Assembly: GCA_030704615.1 (NCBI GenBank)
Contig: CM060731.1
Span: 83,186,756-83,250,755 of the forward strand
Length of the DNA: 64,000 nucleotides
From: Takakia lepidozioides
Taxonomy: Eukaryota > Streptophyta > Takakiopsida > Takakiales > Takakiaceae
Direction of reading: 5' to 3'
The translations under genes and the position numbers were made by a program. The notes under the pieces are model-generated. The model searched no databases. It saw only the letters and a list, made by a program, of their open reading frames with translations, and had not been told where the DNA came from. Of the stretch, positions 17,276-29,790 are shown one piece after another (positions within the stretch are counted from its first letter, which is position 1; each line of letters opens with the position of its first letter).

Positions 17276-19560
17276 TGTACTACCTATCTATACCTCTCTC
17301 TCCCTCTGGACACGGGCTTATGGAATTGTTGTCCAGACCTTCCATCCTGAGGAAAAAGGCAAAAAAACAAGTGCAAAAATTGGGTTTGCAGGGAATTTTG
17401 GATAATTTTTATCCCAAATTTTTATTTTTTATTTTTTAGTGAAATATTTCTTCACTAAAAAACTTATGAGTTGAAAAACTCCCGTCAGTTTCTACTTTTT
17501 CCATCCAACCTGGATGAAAAAAGGACTTCATCTGACAGGTCCTAAACACAATTTTATAAAATAAAAATAAAATAAAAATAAAATAAAAAACCCGTGTTTT
17601 TCATCTAACCTAGATGAAATACGGACTACATCCATTGAAGTGCAAGACAAGATGAAAGCACAATGTCTTTCATCTTCCACGAATGAAAAACGGAGTACGT
17701 CCGTCGGGCGGACAACTGACGAATGTTTTTCATCCTGAGAAGGATGAATGCGGGCCAGACAGGGGAAAAACCCTTCGCATCCCTAATGTCTTTCTTTTTG
17801 CGCTGCGAAGCGCGCGCGCGATGGGCGCTTGTGAGGAGCGATGGTGCTCGTGCTGACAGATACCTTGAGCTGCCAATCCTTGAGTGTTTATGGCTCTTGT
17901 GAGCGACGCTTCGGCGGGCTCTTTAAGGTGATGGCGATGGCTTAGTGATGAGGGAAGATTCCCTGTCTCAGTTGTCTGTTTTTTTGCTGCCAAAGGGACC
18001 GCGGCAGTGATGGCGGAGGCACCACCTGCATGCATAGGATGTTTCCCTAGGAGCCCTCCTCTAGATCTTTGATGAATGGCGGCACAAAGGAGTTCTCTCC
18101 CTCCTTTATAAACCCTACCTTTTGAAACCAAGCTCTTTTCTTCTTGTGCTTGGCAAGACCTTGCTTTGGTTAAGGTAGTAGTGTTGTGGTGCTGGCGGAG
18201 TCCTCCCTGCACGGTTAGGCTTGTGGAGAGATGGCGACTCTCCCCCAAATAGTAAAAAATGTTCTTTTTCTGTTGGTTTTGCTTCTTTGCTTGCTTTGGC
18301 ATTCTCTGCACTTAGATTGAAGTGTATTTGACCTCGATAGCAAGTGTGGAAGCCTGCTACTCACCTGTGCATCCTCACTAACTCACAATGCGTTGTGGTT
18401 GTTTTGGGACGGGCACAGGTAAGGGCTTCCACTTAATATTTTGATGTCTAGGTGCTGCTGGATGCCAAGTGGGATTACAGAGCAGGGGAAGGAATCGTTT
18501 GCCAAGGACTCATCCTAAAATGTTGAAAAACTAAACTACTCTATGGTTTTTCTTGATCCTACCTCTTTCCTTCCTTGATTTTTGAAGAACAAGTGTAATG
18601 CTTTCTACGATGGGCTAGATCGGCCCAGCCAGCGGAAAACTTCTGTTATGATGTGACAGCCGGGTTTATGATGGCTTGTGTGAGAGACACACATCTGTTT
18701 TCCAGGCCCTAGGTTGCTTTGCTTACCTTATGGTAGTTGGAAACAAATTGAGAGGCTGCAAGGAACTGTTTGCTGCGGCTACTCGGGTACCTCTGTTGGT
18801 AAAAGGCCCCTGTTATGTTCCAACCCAGATGGCTTTGTTAGCTAGATGCTTAGGCCACGGTATGGTGAAGTTTTTGCCTGTGGCTATTCGGCTGACACTG
18901 AAATATGACAGTAATATAAATGATAACTGGTTTTTGAGGCAGCCAGGGTGGTCAAGTGGAAATACCCCCTGGACATGGTGTAATGACATGGTCAAATGTG
19001 GAATGATGTGAAGGGTGTACTGACAGTATCATATACTGTCACATGATGTGTATGCAGTCCTTTATATTTACCTTGTTGTGTCATGAGCTTTGATATTTAG
19101 CTGTAGCAAGAAATAAAGGTATAGGTGTGTTCTGGAAAACTTACCAGACATATCCACATCCCCTATGGGGGCAAGCTGTACTGCACACCAGTCTAAAACA
19201 AATACTGGCAAAGCAAGGTATTGAAACCTGTGATATCCAAGTGTTCCTTTCTTTTCTAAGAAAACCCTCCATGACACCCATGGGGTTTTAGTAAGTATGC
19301 TTGGATTACAGCTTGCAGACAGTGAATCTGTATGACTATGTGACCTGCACCACATCAAGGCCAAAATATGGCCAAGTACCCGCCATCCCACCTAGACCTC
19401 TGTAAGTGTATCATGATCTTGACTGGTGGTCAATCAGCATCAGTAGCATACTCTCTGGATTATGAATAATATTGACATGAACACATTACTATGCATGGAT
19501 GCAATTCTGGATTTTCTAAGCTTGATGACTGATGGATGGTGCCACTATTAAGTGGCTGAT
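17276..19560. other. Intergenic stretch with palindromic CATCC words, no gene recognised
   Basis: From 17480 to 17760 there are at least five imperfect palindromes of the form TTTTTCATCC...GGATGAAAAAC, with A+T-rich spacers including a (AAAAT)n tract. The 193-codon minus-strand frame at 17730-18311 and the plus-strand frame at 18676-19011 have no recognisable motif and no clear coding signature. I leave both uncalled. Nothing else is visible to 19560. Confidence 0.4.
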
Positions 19561-19710
19561 ATGTCTATTTATTCTTTCATGACAACGACCCTAGGGGTCC
19601 TGTCTTTGTCTTGACATGACAAAAAGTATCTTCCCTCTCTTCTATGCTGCTCTCTTTTAAGCTCCCGACACCCTAAATTCAAGGTCAGTTGGTGGGTTCA
19701 GCTGCAACAT

Positions 19711-20110
19711 ATGTCCAACACCAGATATCCTAAGTTAATCGACTCTATATCTTGGAAACAGGATCGCCCTGTCAAACAGGGTGAGCCCTGGGAGAAGAGA
19801 GTAAAAGAGATTCACAAGGATCTGAATCTGGACCCGCAAGTCTTGACCTTGTTGGATAAACCTGACTTAGAGAGTGTAGTGTCCAAAGCCATGTCTGTTA
19901 CCAGAAAAATTGTCCGACGAAAATGAAATTAGGAAGAAAACTTCCCTGAACCTGTTTCCAGTCTGTGACATGGGGGAGGACATCATGGATGCGCTCAAAG
20001 GTCTATCCCACTCTTGGCACCAGACCTAAATTTAAAGTCAGGGCAGGAAGACTACCTTTGAACAGTAAACAGAAGCAGAGAGGAAAGGGAGAGTGCAATT
20101 TCCCTGACGT
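19711..20110 (+). pseudogene. LINE reverse transcriptase fragment, copy 4
   Basis: This begins MSNTRYPKLIDSISWKQDRP and reads on in frame without the 7-base insertion found in copies 2 and 3. It gives KRVKEIHKDLNLDPQVLTLL and LDKPDLESVVSKAM, then loses frame at about 19905 and stops. The text LNLFPVCDMGEDIMD follows in another frame. It breaks off at about 20110, before the zinc motif. Shared 5' flank (GTCTTGACATGACA and following) shows it belongs to the same LINE family. Confidence 0.65.
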
Positions 20111-20480
20111 ACCTCTACTGTTGCTGGTGCTTGAAGCGAGCTGGCGCGGTGCTGTCGTGGCTGCCAGCGGCGCGGGTCCCCGCCGCTGCAGGGCATCTTT
20201 CCCCGCTCACCACGGCTCTCTCTCTCTCTCTCTCTCTTCAGCTCGTTAGGTCGCGCCTCTGCGCGGCGTTCCTACCACACAGGGGAGAGAGACATCAGCC
20301 CGTGCTTAGGGCAAGAAAGAAAGACAGAAAGTGAGGGAGGAGGCGGTGCTTACCTTGGGCGTTGGAGCGGCGTTGGGGCAAACTCCTTGGGGCCTTGCGA
20401 CCACCTCGGGCTCAGCCACCCTAAACCCCACTCTCTGAACTACCTCTCTCCCAAAGAACAAACGAAAACGGGAGGGGAAA
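20111..20480. other. GC-rich intergenic stretch
   Basis: A GC-rich segment with a (TC)n tract at about 20219-20238. No frame is supported. Confidence 0.35.
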
Positions 20481-20760
20481 TAGATGCTTGAAGCACTTAG
20501 AGAAAAAAAAAGGGCGCGGCGCCACGTGCGACGCCCGGCCGTCGCCCGCCTGCGCCCGCCCTTTTTTGAAATGTAAAAATGAAGATTGCGACGGCTGGCC
20601 GTCGTTTCTTACGACCCCCGGCCCCATAAATAAAAAAACACATCGCCCCCCGCGATGGCTGTCCGTCGCAGGGTGCGACCCCCAGTTTAAAAAAAAAAAA
20701 CCCCCATCGTCCAATGCGACGCCAGGGTGTCGCAGGAGGCGACGGCCGGCCTTTCTGGAT
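20481..20760. repeat. Cluster of GCGACGGCCGGCCGTCGC-like palindromes
   Basis: Six or so imperfect palindromes built on GCGACGG/CCGTCGC occur in both orientations (for example near 20525, 20590, 20655, 20712 and 20740), separated by short A-rich spacers. No coding potential. This is a different sequence from the GGCGCC family but has the same construction. Confidence 0.5.
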
Positions 20761-20935
20761 TTAGGTTTTAGGGCCTTTTGGGTTTCTTAGTTTTTATTTA
20801 TTTTTTCATATGGTACTGGGTTAGGGTGTTTGCTTTTCCTTATGGTGCTGGGTTTTGGATTGGCGGTTTTGGTTGTGGGTCTTGGGGTTAAAAGGATAAA
20901 CGGTGTAATTAGGATTCACATACCCAAAATGTGGT

Positions 20936-21110
20936 TCAATCTGATAATCGCAAAGCGCTGGGTCTCAACAAATTTTTCCATAGTGTGAGCATCCTGAAGA
21001 TAGAACGAGAGGAAGGATTTATTGTCTTGGGCTCTAGCACTATAGGGATGCTCCGCCTTTGGTTACCAATTTTGAAAAGCCCCGAGGCTGAGGCATAGGG
21101 TTTTTTTGCC
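20936..21110 (-). pseudogene. Possible degenerate LINE fragment
   Basis: TTACCAATTTTGAAAAGCC and GAGGCTGAGGC (about 21063-21092, plus strand) resemble the LINE text TTACTAACTTTGAAAAAGTC and GAGGCTGAGCC seen at 4500-4530. The match is short and the call is weak. Confidence 0.3.
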
Positions 21111-21114
21111 AACT

Positions 21115-23301
21115 GCATAGGCAGCTGATAGATTATTGGCTTCTTTCCAGGCCCTTTCACTCACAAAAAGTGCATTCTCCCGTATTGTGATTGTTTGCTG
21201 CAACTCTAATAGTTGCCTGTCCTTCTGGACATTGACCTGGTGCAACTGCTGAATTGTATCTTCATTGCGACAGAGAGTATCCTCATGTCAGCAATGAGTT
21301 TCCCCTGCTCCGTTGCCTCTGTCTCCGCCGATATACATCTCTCAGCTTGCTTCTTGACCTCCATCGCAGCCATCTCCAGATTAGTCGTTAGTGTGGCACA
21401 CTGTATGAGCACTTTTTGATTGACTGCTTCCAATTCATTATTCTGTATGAAGCAACTTCACTTCATGCAACTTGCCTTCATGCTGAACCTGCATCTCGTA
21501 TAACTACTGCTTATGCACTTCATATAACTTCTCCTGCTCAAGACCTGCCCCAATTAAATTCTCCTTCTCAATCTGTAGGGCAACTTTAGTGTCCTCCAAT
21601 TCTTTCTGCAACTTGAGGTTGGCCTCCACATCCACCTTGTTTGCACACTTAGTGACAATTCTTGCCTCGAACTCTTGTTTGAGCTCCTCCCGCAATGCTG
21701 CCAACTAAGTGGAAGGAACATGAGTCTTGAAATAGGTGCCCAACAGGTTGAGAGTCCTACTTATGGAACTCATAACCATGGCATGCTGTGGGTCTTCATG
21801 GAAAACCTGCTGCTGTTCTTCCTGATTCTCAACAGTTTGGTGTTTCACAAACCAATCAGGCCATGATCCCACAGGATCTTGTACCTGAGCAACCTCATCT
21901 TCCATAGGTGCTGCAGTACCCTTGCCCTTTACCCCTTCAACCTGTAACACAGGTTTGGGTATATCCTGCACATCAGGGATTTTCTTGGGCAGATTTTGTA
22001 TCTTTGGCACCATGGGGCCTCCGACCATACCCGAGTTTCCATAGAGAAGATCGCCCTTCTCAATTTCTGCCACTACTTGCTCTGTAGTGGGGATGTCCAA
22101 CCCCTCTCTCTCCACAGTAAGAGGCTCCGGTGTAACAGCAAATCCAGTTTGAGTTACCGCTGGGGCAACTTGGTCAGCTTGCTGTGCTGGCCGTGGTACC
22201 GAAGTGACTTCTTCATCCCTCTCTAATGGTCGTGCTTCCAGTAATAACAGCCCATCAAGTGCTGCTGCACCCCATCCTGTGTAGGAGCTATGGAAACATC
22301 ATCGTGAGGATTCCTTGTGGCAAGTTGAGCTGCCATTACGGTTTTGTCCCTCTTCTGCTCTTGGGCTGGTGCTGCATCTCTAATCCTCCTTCACCTTGTG
22401 AAGAGCCTTGTTCTTCAACTACAGTTGTGGCTGCCTCAAACACCCCCATTACCTTACGTTCTTGCGCATCACGCAGGCAAGAATCAAAGATAATCTGTGC
22501 AATAATTGGGCCAGACACAATGATTGGGGACTTGGCAGTAGTAGTCTGCAGTTGTTTTATCTCCTCCACCAGACCACTGTGCATCATCTCTGCCCAAGCT
22601 ACATCCTCTCCCTTCAAAGCTTTCAAAACCTCTTCCGTAAAAGATCTGCTAAGATACTGTTGGTTCTGTTTCATGGCAAACAGAACATTTAGTATTTGGC
22701 CAATTTCTCTCAACCCTGGATACTCGGCTTTGATGCAAGTGAATCCCTGGTTCCTGAAAAATCTTTTCTTGGAAAAGATCGCCTATTTGCAATCTTGCCC
22801 TGTGCTCATCCACGCTCACATTACCATATGATAAATAAAAAAGTCGTTGCAAGTACTGTGGAGTAACTTGTATATTTTCGCCCTTCACCTGGGTAACTCC
22901 TGTCCTCGGCTCAAAGTTCTTGATGAACTGGATTATCAAATCCCGATGATGCAAAGACCACTCTTTGCACAACAGCCCCTCCAACCACAACCCCTTCAAC
23001 AGCTGCACTGCCTGTGGCGTGGCGATCGTTTGCCTCTGTAAGATCGTCGTGCTCTTCACTCGTAGATCCTCCATTTCTCTAATTCGCTTCATCCCGGACA
23101 AACAAGAAGGCCTTGTTTGGAATAACTGCAAGAAAGCTTGCAATGCGTATAGCATGAAAGTGTGATTAGCACATAATGGAACAAGTAGGTGGGTGTAAGC
23201 CTGCGGGGCTTGCAACAGTGAGTGAGAGAGAAAGTACTTTCGTCATGTCCTTCCTTGCGCCACTACGTAAAAAGTAGAGCTAGTGTATAGTCTGTGATAT
23301 C
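21115..23301 (-). pseudogene. gypsy-CC 3' coiled-coil ORF, copy a (truncated)
   Basis: On the minus strand this copies the protein of 32500-34706 through several frames: ANHTFMLYALQAFLQLFQTR, SCLSGMKRIREMEDL, then SRSFTEEVLKALKGEDVAW, KSPIIVSGPIIAQIIFD, and a long heptad-rich coiled coil. It is cut at its N-terminus after codon 5 by the MULE end at 23302 (the bases TGTGATATC are the target duplication). It is cut at its C-terminus at about 21115. The in-frame TAG at 23263-23265 is shared with copy b. Confidence 0.6.
23293..23301. repeat. 9-bp target-site duplication TGTGATATC (MULE-1)
   Basis: The uninterrupted gypsy-CC copy reads TGTAATATC at 34692-34700. The duplicate, in reverse complement (GATATCACA), lies at 41114-41122 next to the other MULE end. 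Confidence 0.7.
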
Positions 23302-24130
23302 GAGGTTAGCTATTTCATGTGCGGCATGAGCGGCATGAGCGGAGTAGTAAGACAATCGGTTTTCATGAGCAGAAGTACAAATTCCGCAAATAAAAAACAT
23401 AAAAAACATTATTTTAATGGGATGTGTCAGAAAAAACCCATATAATATTCATTGTTTGAAGTAGAAATTGTAGTTTTGAGAGCCGTGCTCATGATATTTC
23501 AATTTCCGCTCATGCGAATTCCGAGCGACATCTGCAAAAATGGCGCTGAATTTCGCGGTAATAGGTTCCGCAAGTAGAAAAATCGGCGACGTATTGCACG
23601 GAAATAGGTGACTCCGGCGAAAAATGGTGCCGAATTTCGCGGTTATAGGTCCCAACTTCATTGAAGTGTAAGCCCAAAATTTGGAAATGTGGCGCCGAAT
23701 TTCGGTACATGGTTCCGGGCATTGCACAAATGTTGGGCAGTTCTGGGCCATGTCACTGAAAATTCAGCGCCATTTTTCCAAACATCGTCTCCAGACAATG
23801 TTGGGACTTAGCTAGTTTTCGGCCCAAAAAAATGAAATTCGGCGCCATTTTTCCAGAAATGGCCCCCTCAACTGCAACTGTTGGAACTCAGTTTTCTGGA
23901 AGATTTGCAAATTTTTCCTGCCGCCATCTTTGAATTGATTCTGTTTTGACATTGAATTGCCACTGGACATGAACGGATATCCAACAGTCCCTAGTGTTTA
24001 AAAGACATCATTTTAATATTGTCTGTCTCATTCCAGGAGTTTTGGGGTGCAATTCATTACACTGCAAAACAAAGTCTAATGCATAAAAATGCAATTGCAA
24101 ATATCCATATGGTGGATTCCCTTTTCCCCA

Positions 24131-27100
24131 TCAATGATTTCTGGAATCCCGGCGGAGGAGTTTGTGCAGCTCGTTCACGCTCAACGCTGGTGCATGAATA
24201 AAGTCATCAATAGTCAAGTTCATCCTCAACCTCTTCAGGTAAATGTAATACAGATGCTTGCATGGATAATACTTTGACCCCTTCTTTGCTTCCATCAACG
24301 AGAAGTCTGTACAATTGCAAGTTGGCTCTACTCCAATCGTAATTGTGTATACGTCGTCGCGTACAGCTGAGCCGGCCGTTGCCATCCGATAAACACGCCC
24401 AAGGCCGGGTGGGGGTACGTCCACGGAGCTCTGAATAGTGCAAGCCATCCCAAGAGCATTGGCAATCTGAGTCTCATTCAACTTGTTGGGAGGGTGTCGT
24501 CTCTTCACTCTTCCGAATCGCATTGTGGGATGTGCAGAATTGTCCAATCCGTCTCTAGTGGACGGAGCAGCCTGCAATGGCTGGGTCTGAGGAACTGGAA
24601 ACAAGTGGGCCGGGACGTCTGTGCGTTGCACCATTCGAAATCCTGCTGCAGATAGAGCATCCGCCTCATTCTGAGAGAGGTTGCAACCCGGTGCAACAGG
24701 CCAGATGCCCGGAGGCTCCGGCATTCCCTGAATCCCGTACTTGGGCTTGCCAAATACACAGGTCATTATGTCGTGCCTACAGAACCAAAACGTCTGCGTT
24801 GTGGCGTGAGAGAATGTGGGAGTCAAAAATCTGCCGCTAAAGCAAGGTGCAGGTACAGCACCGTGTGGGTTCCTCCGAATCATCTCACCACAGCATGCTC
24901 TCGTATCCACCCGGATGGCGCAGCACTTCCCTCGAAATGCCGGCAATGTCCTTGCTATTCTCCACTGTGACTCCGACACTCTTGTCTCCACAATGGGTAT
25001 ATTGTACTGCGTTACTACAGATGGCTCGTTATGTTCCGCGGGCACGTGCCCTGTGCTCAAAGGAGATGGCGATCTTGAACGTGCAGGACTTGCGGTGCTC
25101 AAGGAGACCTCCTCGGGCAACATCACGGGACCACGAGGGAGCGTGCGAATATTCTTGTCAGCTCGCCATGAATCCTCTTCTCCGCCAGGTGCCTCATCAA
25201 GTCTTTGTCTCACTGGACGGGTGTGAACATCTCCTTCCAAGTGTTGGCCTCTTTGAAGCAATGGCGTGTCCCGAAGGCCCTCTCGCAAGGCTGCCACCCA
25301 CTGTGAGGATTCTTCGATCTGGAGGCAGCCCGCATCAGCATTTCCTGCCTGTCCGGCCCCAAGCCCCACTGTTTCTCTTTCAAGAATTCATTGTACCTGC
25401 ATTGCTGCATAATTGACCTCACAATGTCCTCCGTTGTGGCAGTGAGGATGTCCACCAGATGAGCCACAGATGAGGCACGCCAGGAAGAATGTACTGATTC
25501 GGCCATGTTTGTTGTCGGCATGTCGGTGTCAAAGTCCAGACACATTTCCTGCACATGCACATGTTGAGGTTACAAGCAAGTTACAAAGAACGAGTAGCAT
25601 AATATTCAACGTGACGCGAATTCGTCCAACTCACCTCTCGCATATAGTCGCCGAACTAGAGGAAACGATAATGCCACCATGCTAGCCAACTAACCATTGC
25701 TCCCTCGTCTGATTTCTTTACAGCACCTGACGTTGTCCACCAAGCCCGTATACATGCAAATTGTGTCTCTGCATCATCCAAGGTGGGAGCACGCTTCCAC
25801 GCAAGACACATGGAACGGTGCTCCTCTCTGAAATCTGGCACCACGAGCCGGGTTGTGTACTACGACAAGCTCTGCAGAAAATGGAACCCACAAGATCTCT
25901 CCTTGCCTTCCATCGGAACATTGGGGTCTTCCCCGTACACCCTTCGGATGGCAGCCCAATTTGCTTGTGCGTTGTCCGCCATGAAACCACAGAAATTGGG
26001 AGGGGGCAATCCCGCCCTGGCCATCTGTTCGTTTATTCCCTGCCAAAGAAGCATCTCCGATTGTGTGTCCTCTCCTTTCATCTCACAAATAGCAATTGTC
26101 ATTAGCATCCTGTAGTGGGTGTCGTAGACATGTGCAGCCATTGTCACCCACTGGTGATTTGTAATTCGCTTGATATGGTCAAACATGACCCAACTGTTTG
26201 ACAAGTCCCCACTGGTCATCCGGTCGACCAGTTCGACGCCGCTGCCAGGCCCACACGTGGACATTTTGAATACGAAACAACGATCTGCCTCAGTCCCTTG
26301 TCCAGGAAACCTACTTCCATGAATGTAGTCATATCCACATCGTCGCTTCACCTCCAGAATGGAGTGCATATCCGAGCCACGCCCAATTTTTGTTTGCAGG
26401 AGACAATGTGGTTTTGGACATTTGGTGAACAGACGTGGGACACCGACTCCAGCAATGCCTCCATTCCTTCTCATCGAGAGGAACTTTGTCGGAGCCGACT
26501 TCCGACATAATTTTGGCCAATGCCATCTTATGGGCGGCCTGCAGCTGTATCTGTTTGGGTTTGGCACCAGGTCTCAACCTAACCTCCTCCTGAACGAGCT
26601 GCTCTGCCTCATGGGCAGCCTCCCGCGAGTTCCTCCTCGCCAATTTGTGACAATGGGAACCAACGTGTATGCAAGCTCGTGTGAGGTCAGGGAAACGGTG
26701 CAACACATAGAACTGCTTGGCATTACAAACAGACATGCAATGTGGTGGTTCTTTGCAATGCGCACGCTTAAATGTGGAGTTTGGAACCTTCTCCTGAGCT
26801 CGAAATGGTTGATGAGCTGTGCCTATCCAATCCGTCTCGTTCCTGTGACCTCTGGATTTAAAGTGGAAGCAAGTTGGGGAGAAACACCGCAACGCGCTCG
26901 CACAAACAACGTAGCGCACCCGCACACCATCGAGCATCTTCATGCTGGTGGTTTTGGTGACACACCAAGGATGACCATCATGTTTCCTATCCATATCTGT
27001 CAACATTCCGGACGCCCTCGAATAGTCCGTTCGAGGAGGGAACTCAAAGAACATATTACCGTCGACGTCTGCGGGAAGGCATGTAACGGATTTAATGGCG

Positions 27101-27762
27101 AACTTGCTGTAGTCCAGCCCAGCCAGCTCCGAGCGGTGTCCCTCCATGTGAAGCCCTCGTAGAATTTCAAGAATGGATCGAACTGTTGTGTTTGTGCTGG
27201 GAATATGACTCCCTCATCCGCTGATGTCCATTGAGGACTTGCCTGATCTCCAGGATGATCTCGGAACTTCCATGATCTCATCGGAGTCGGACAGGTTGTG
27301 AACAACCCGGTTCTCGCTCGTCTTCATTGATGGGTTTGGCTCTGGATTAACTTCGTTGCGGACTTCTCTCTTTGAGGTACCCACTCTCTGATTCGCTGAT
27401 TGTTTCATGGAAGGCGGCAGGATAGAAGGCGCATTTAGGGGGCAAATGAAGTCCCCAACAGCCCTGTATATGACGTTGTCCGATGGTAGAACTCACCATT
27501 CCCTGCCATCGCCGAAATCATCATGGAGCACAACAATACTTTCGACTACAACTCCGTTTGAATCCTTCCTTTCCTCCTCCAAAAATACCAACCCCGGTTT
27601 CAGGTGGTATCGAACGCAGAGATATTTCTCCATCACCCGGCAGATCTCCCCTTTGCACGGAAATGTAGCTCTATGCTCGTGAGGAGGGCAGTACACTATA
27701 GCGCTTGGGTTTTCTGCCATGGGAGTTGTGCACACAAGACTGCCAGGACGGCGTTCGGACAA
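24131..27762 (-). pseudogene. MULE-1 transposase with SWIM zinc finger
   Basis: The protein can be followed on the minus strand across several frames. The N-terminal domain (YLCVRYHLKPGLVFLEEE) ends in a TGA at 27493. Next come FFEFPPRTDYSRASGML, a Cys/His cluster, and the MULE core: AAHVYDTHYRMLMTIAICEM (first Asp), GFMADNAQANWAAIRRVYG (second Asp), CGFHFLQSL and TTNMAESVHSSWR (the Glu position). A SWIM zinc finger CNCTDF...CKHLYYI lies near the C-terminus (about 24260-24330). Transposase cuts at the terminal repeats and rejoins DNA; SWIM fingers bind DNA or protein. At least five frameshifts or stops make it a pseudogene, but it is the most complete transposase here. Confidence 0.82.
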
Positions 27763-28079
27763 GCGCCCTGGGAGAAGGGGGGATGCAGCGAGGGGAAGGA
27801 ATGCAGGGCCGATTTTTGCAAGCGGCGAAGCCTATTCATGAATCCGGGGAGCCCACTCTCCCGAAATTCCACTGTCAGAGAGTTAATGAACCGAATGCGG
27901 CCCCTGGCCTTTGCGCAATAACTGCCAACGGTATGCAGTCAGAAGGTATATGACCTGTGCAGATGCGCTACGCAAACCAACGACGTCTGACAAGAAGCGT
28001 GGGGGCGCGAGCGTGCAAGCACCTTCCCCATGGACAGAGGGAACTGACAGAGGTGGCATTCCAGTGGGTCTGATTACAA

Positions 28080-28640
28080 GATTGAGTGCCAGAACCTCGC
28101 CGCCAAAAGTAAACATACAACAGCGGCGCCGAATTTGCATCCGAGGCCGGTCAGACGATTTTGTCTCCAGGGTGAGTCGGTCACCTGGCCGATAGAGAAC
28201 ATCACCCGGATGGAAAAATGGCGCCAAATTTCCATCCGAGGCCCGTTGGATGAAGTCGTTTCGGGGGGAGAGGCCGACACCTGGCCGACAGAGCACATCC
28301 CCCGGATGGAAAAACGACACCGAATTTCCATCGGAGGCCGGCCGGATGAAGTCGTTTCGGGGAGAGAGGCCGACAATTGCTCGACAAAGGACATCCACCG
28401 GATGGAAAAAAGGCGCCGAATTTCCATCGGAGGCCGACACCTGCTCGACAGAGAACATCCCCCGGATGGAAATTCGGCGCCGGATTTCCATCCAGGTGCG
28501 CTCCGACTTACCTGGCGGATGGAAATTCGGCGCCGAATTTCCATCCGTCCGCGCTCCAAATTACCTGCAGGATGGAAATTCAGCGCCGGATTTCCATCCG
28601 CCCGCGCTCCGACTTACCTGGCGGATGGAAATTCTGATGG
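28080..28640. repeat. Palindromic minisatellite upstream of MULE-1 transposase
   Basis: Seven copies of a palindrome of the form GGATGGAAATTCGGCGCC / GAATTTCCATCC occur. Spacing is about 95 bases for the first four, then about 54 bases. Spacers in the first group share GATGAAGTCGTTTCGGGG; the second group shares CGCGCTCCGACTTACC. It lies between the transposase 5' end and the break point. Confidence 0.75.
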
Positions 28641-29454
28641 AAAAACTCCGCCTTGTGTATGAGTTCAGATCATCCCTCAGGCAGTTTGTTCTCGATATGG
28701 CTTGGCTGTTGGGGCAGCCATGGCATCTGGCTTCCTCTTTCCTTGATAAAAAACTTTTGGCAGTACATTATTACAGAACAATTGCTCTGAAACACCCCCT
28801 CTCTGCTTTTCATTGCCATCTAATTACAGGCTGTTATTATCAAACACGCTATGTGCCTACCTTACTCCATAACATTCTCTTGCCATGGCAATATGCAGGA
28901 CTGACACATTATCTCTCTCTCCAAAGACTGTTAGCAGCGCAATCATTTCACGAGGTCTACTTCACGCCTTCCTCCCCATGGTGATTACGCAGCTACAATG
29001 GCCTTTACCATCGCACACAACATAGATGCCACACAAGGGAAGCACGATTGGCAGTCACTTGTCACCACAAACCAAGAGGGCAACTCCATTATCAGCCTAG
29101 CCTACTGCCAGGTGTTTCCTTTTCGGATCCACAACAGGTACTTACATGTACCTCAGCCCCCCCCCTGTTTATTGCAAGTTACTATCCATGGTGGTCTTTT
29201 TCTTTGCAGAATCACCGCCTGACACAACCTTACCCACCCGCCCCAACCACCACACCCTGCAAGTCTATCTCCAAACAGATACAGGCCACTAGCCATACTA
29301 TTCTCGGACTCCACCCATTACTGCCTGCTCCTCCTCACCTAACCCACATGCTATCCAAAAATTATTGCACTGTACTCCGCACTAACCATCCAATTCTCCG
29401 CTCTATGTATGCCCTGTCTGCCCTCGTGCTTCGGTTGTCTATGCAGGCTAATGT
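28641..29454. other. Unrecognised sequence between MULE-1 and the small LTR element
   Basis: Several short plus-strand frames exist, the longest 143 codons at 29048-29479, running into the LTR. They have no known motif. Composition differs from both neighbours (C-rich, proline-rich translations). I cannot say what this is. Confidence 0.35.
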
Positions 29455-29584
29455 TGTTAGAGGGCTGTCTGGGACTTAGACAGTTTTACGAGTTCTGTGG
29501 GGTATCCTTAATTTTGCGCAGACTTACGGATGGTACACTCAGACCAACACAAGCCTTAGGGGTGACAGACACAGGCCTTAGGGG

Positions 29585-29790
29585 TGGTAGACAGGCTTAC
29601 ACAGTCAGTCACAGCCTCACACAGTTAGACACAGCTTGACATAGCCTAACACAGTCAGTCACAGCCTTACACAGCCTACCATAGTCAAACACAGTCTGAC
29701 ACAGCCTCACACAGCCAGTCACAGCCCGACACAGCTTCACACAGCCAGTCACAGTCCAACACAGCTTGGCACAGCCCTTCGCAGCGTTCA
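29585..29790. repeat. Tandem ~10-bp ACAGCC repeats in LTR
   Basis: About 20 imperfect units of CACAGCCNNA in tandem form part of the LTR. The shorter second LTR has the same type at 31150-31245. The reverse complement (GGCTGTGNNA) is at 30610-30735 and at 35270-35420. Confidence 0.7.

Larger units (their letters stand above)
23302..28640. mobile_element. MULE-1, transposase half
   Basis: The terminus is GAGGTTAGCTATTTCATG followed by CATGAGCGG subterminal repeats (to about 23370). Inside are the minus-strand transposase (3' end towards the terminus), a palindromic region at 23500-23900 (AAATTCGGCGCCATTTTTCC and variants), and a palindromic array upstream of the transposase (28080-28640). The element is broken at about 28640, where unrelated sequence begins. 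Its missing cargo end appears to be the block starting at 41123. Confidence 0.7.

Noticed and set aside
17730-18311. 193-codon minus-strand frame as a gene
   Set aside because: No motif, no paralogue, no splice support; amino-acid composition looks random.
28135-28984. Overlapping plus- and minus-strand frames of 161-244 codons across 27883-28984
   Set aside because: Their repeated PGWKNDTEF or MEIRRRISI text comes from translating the palindromic minisatellite.
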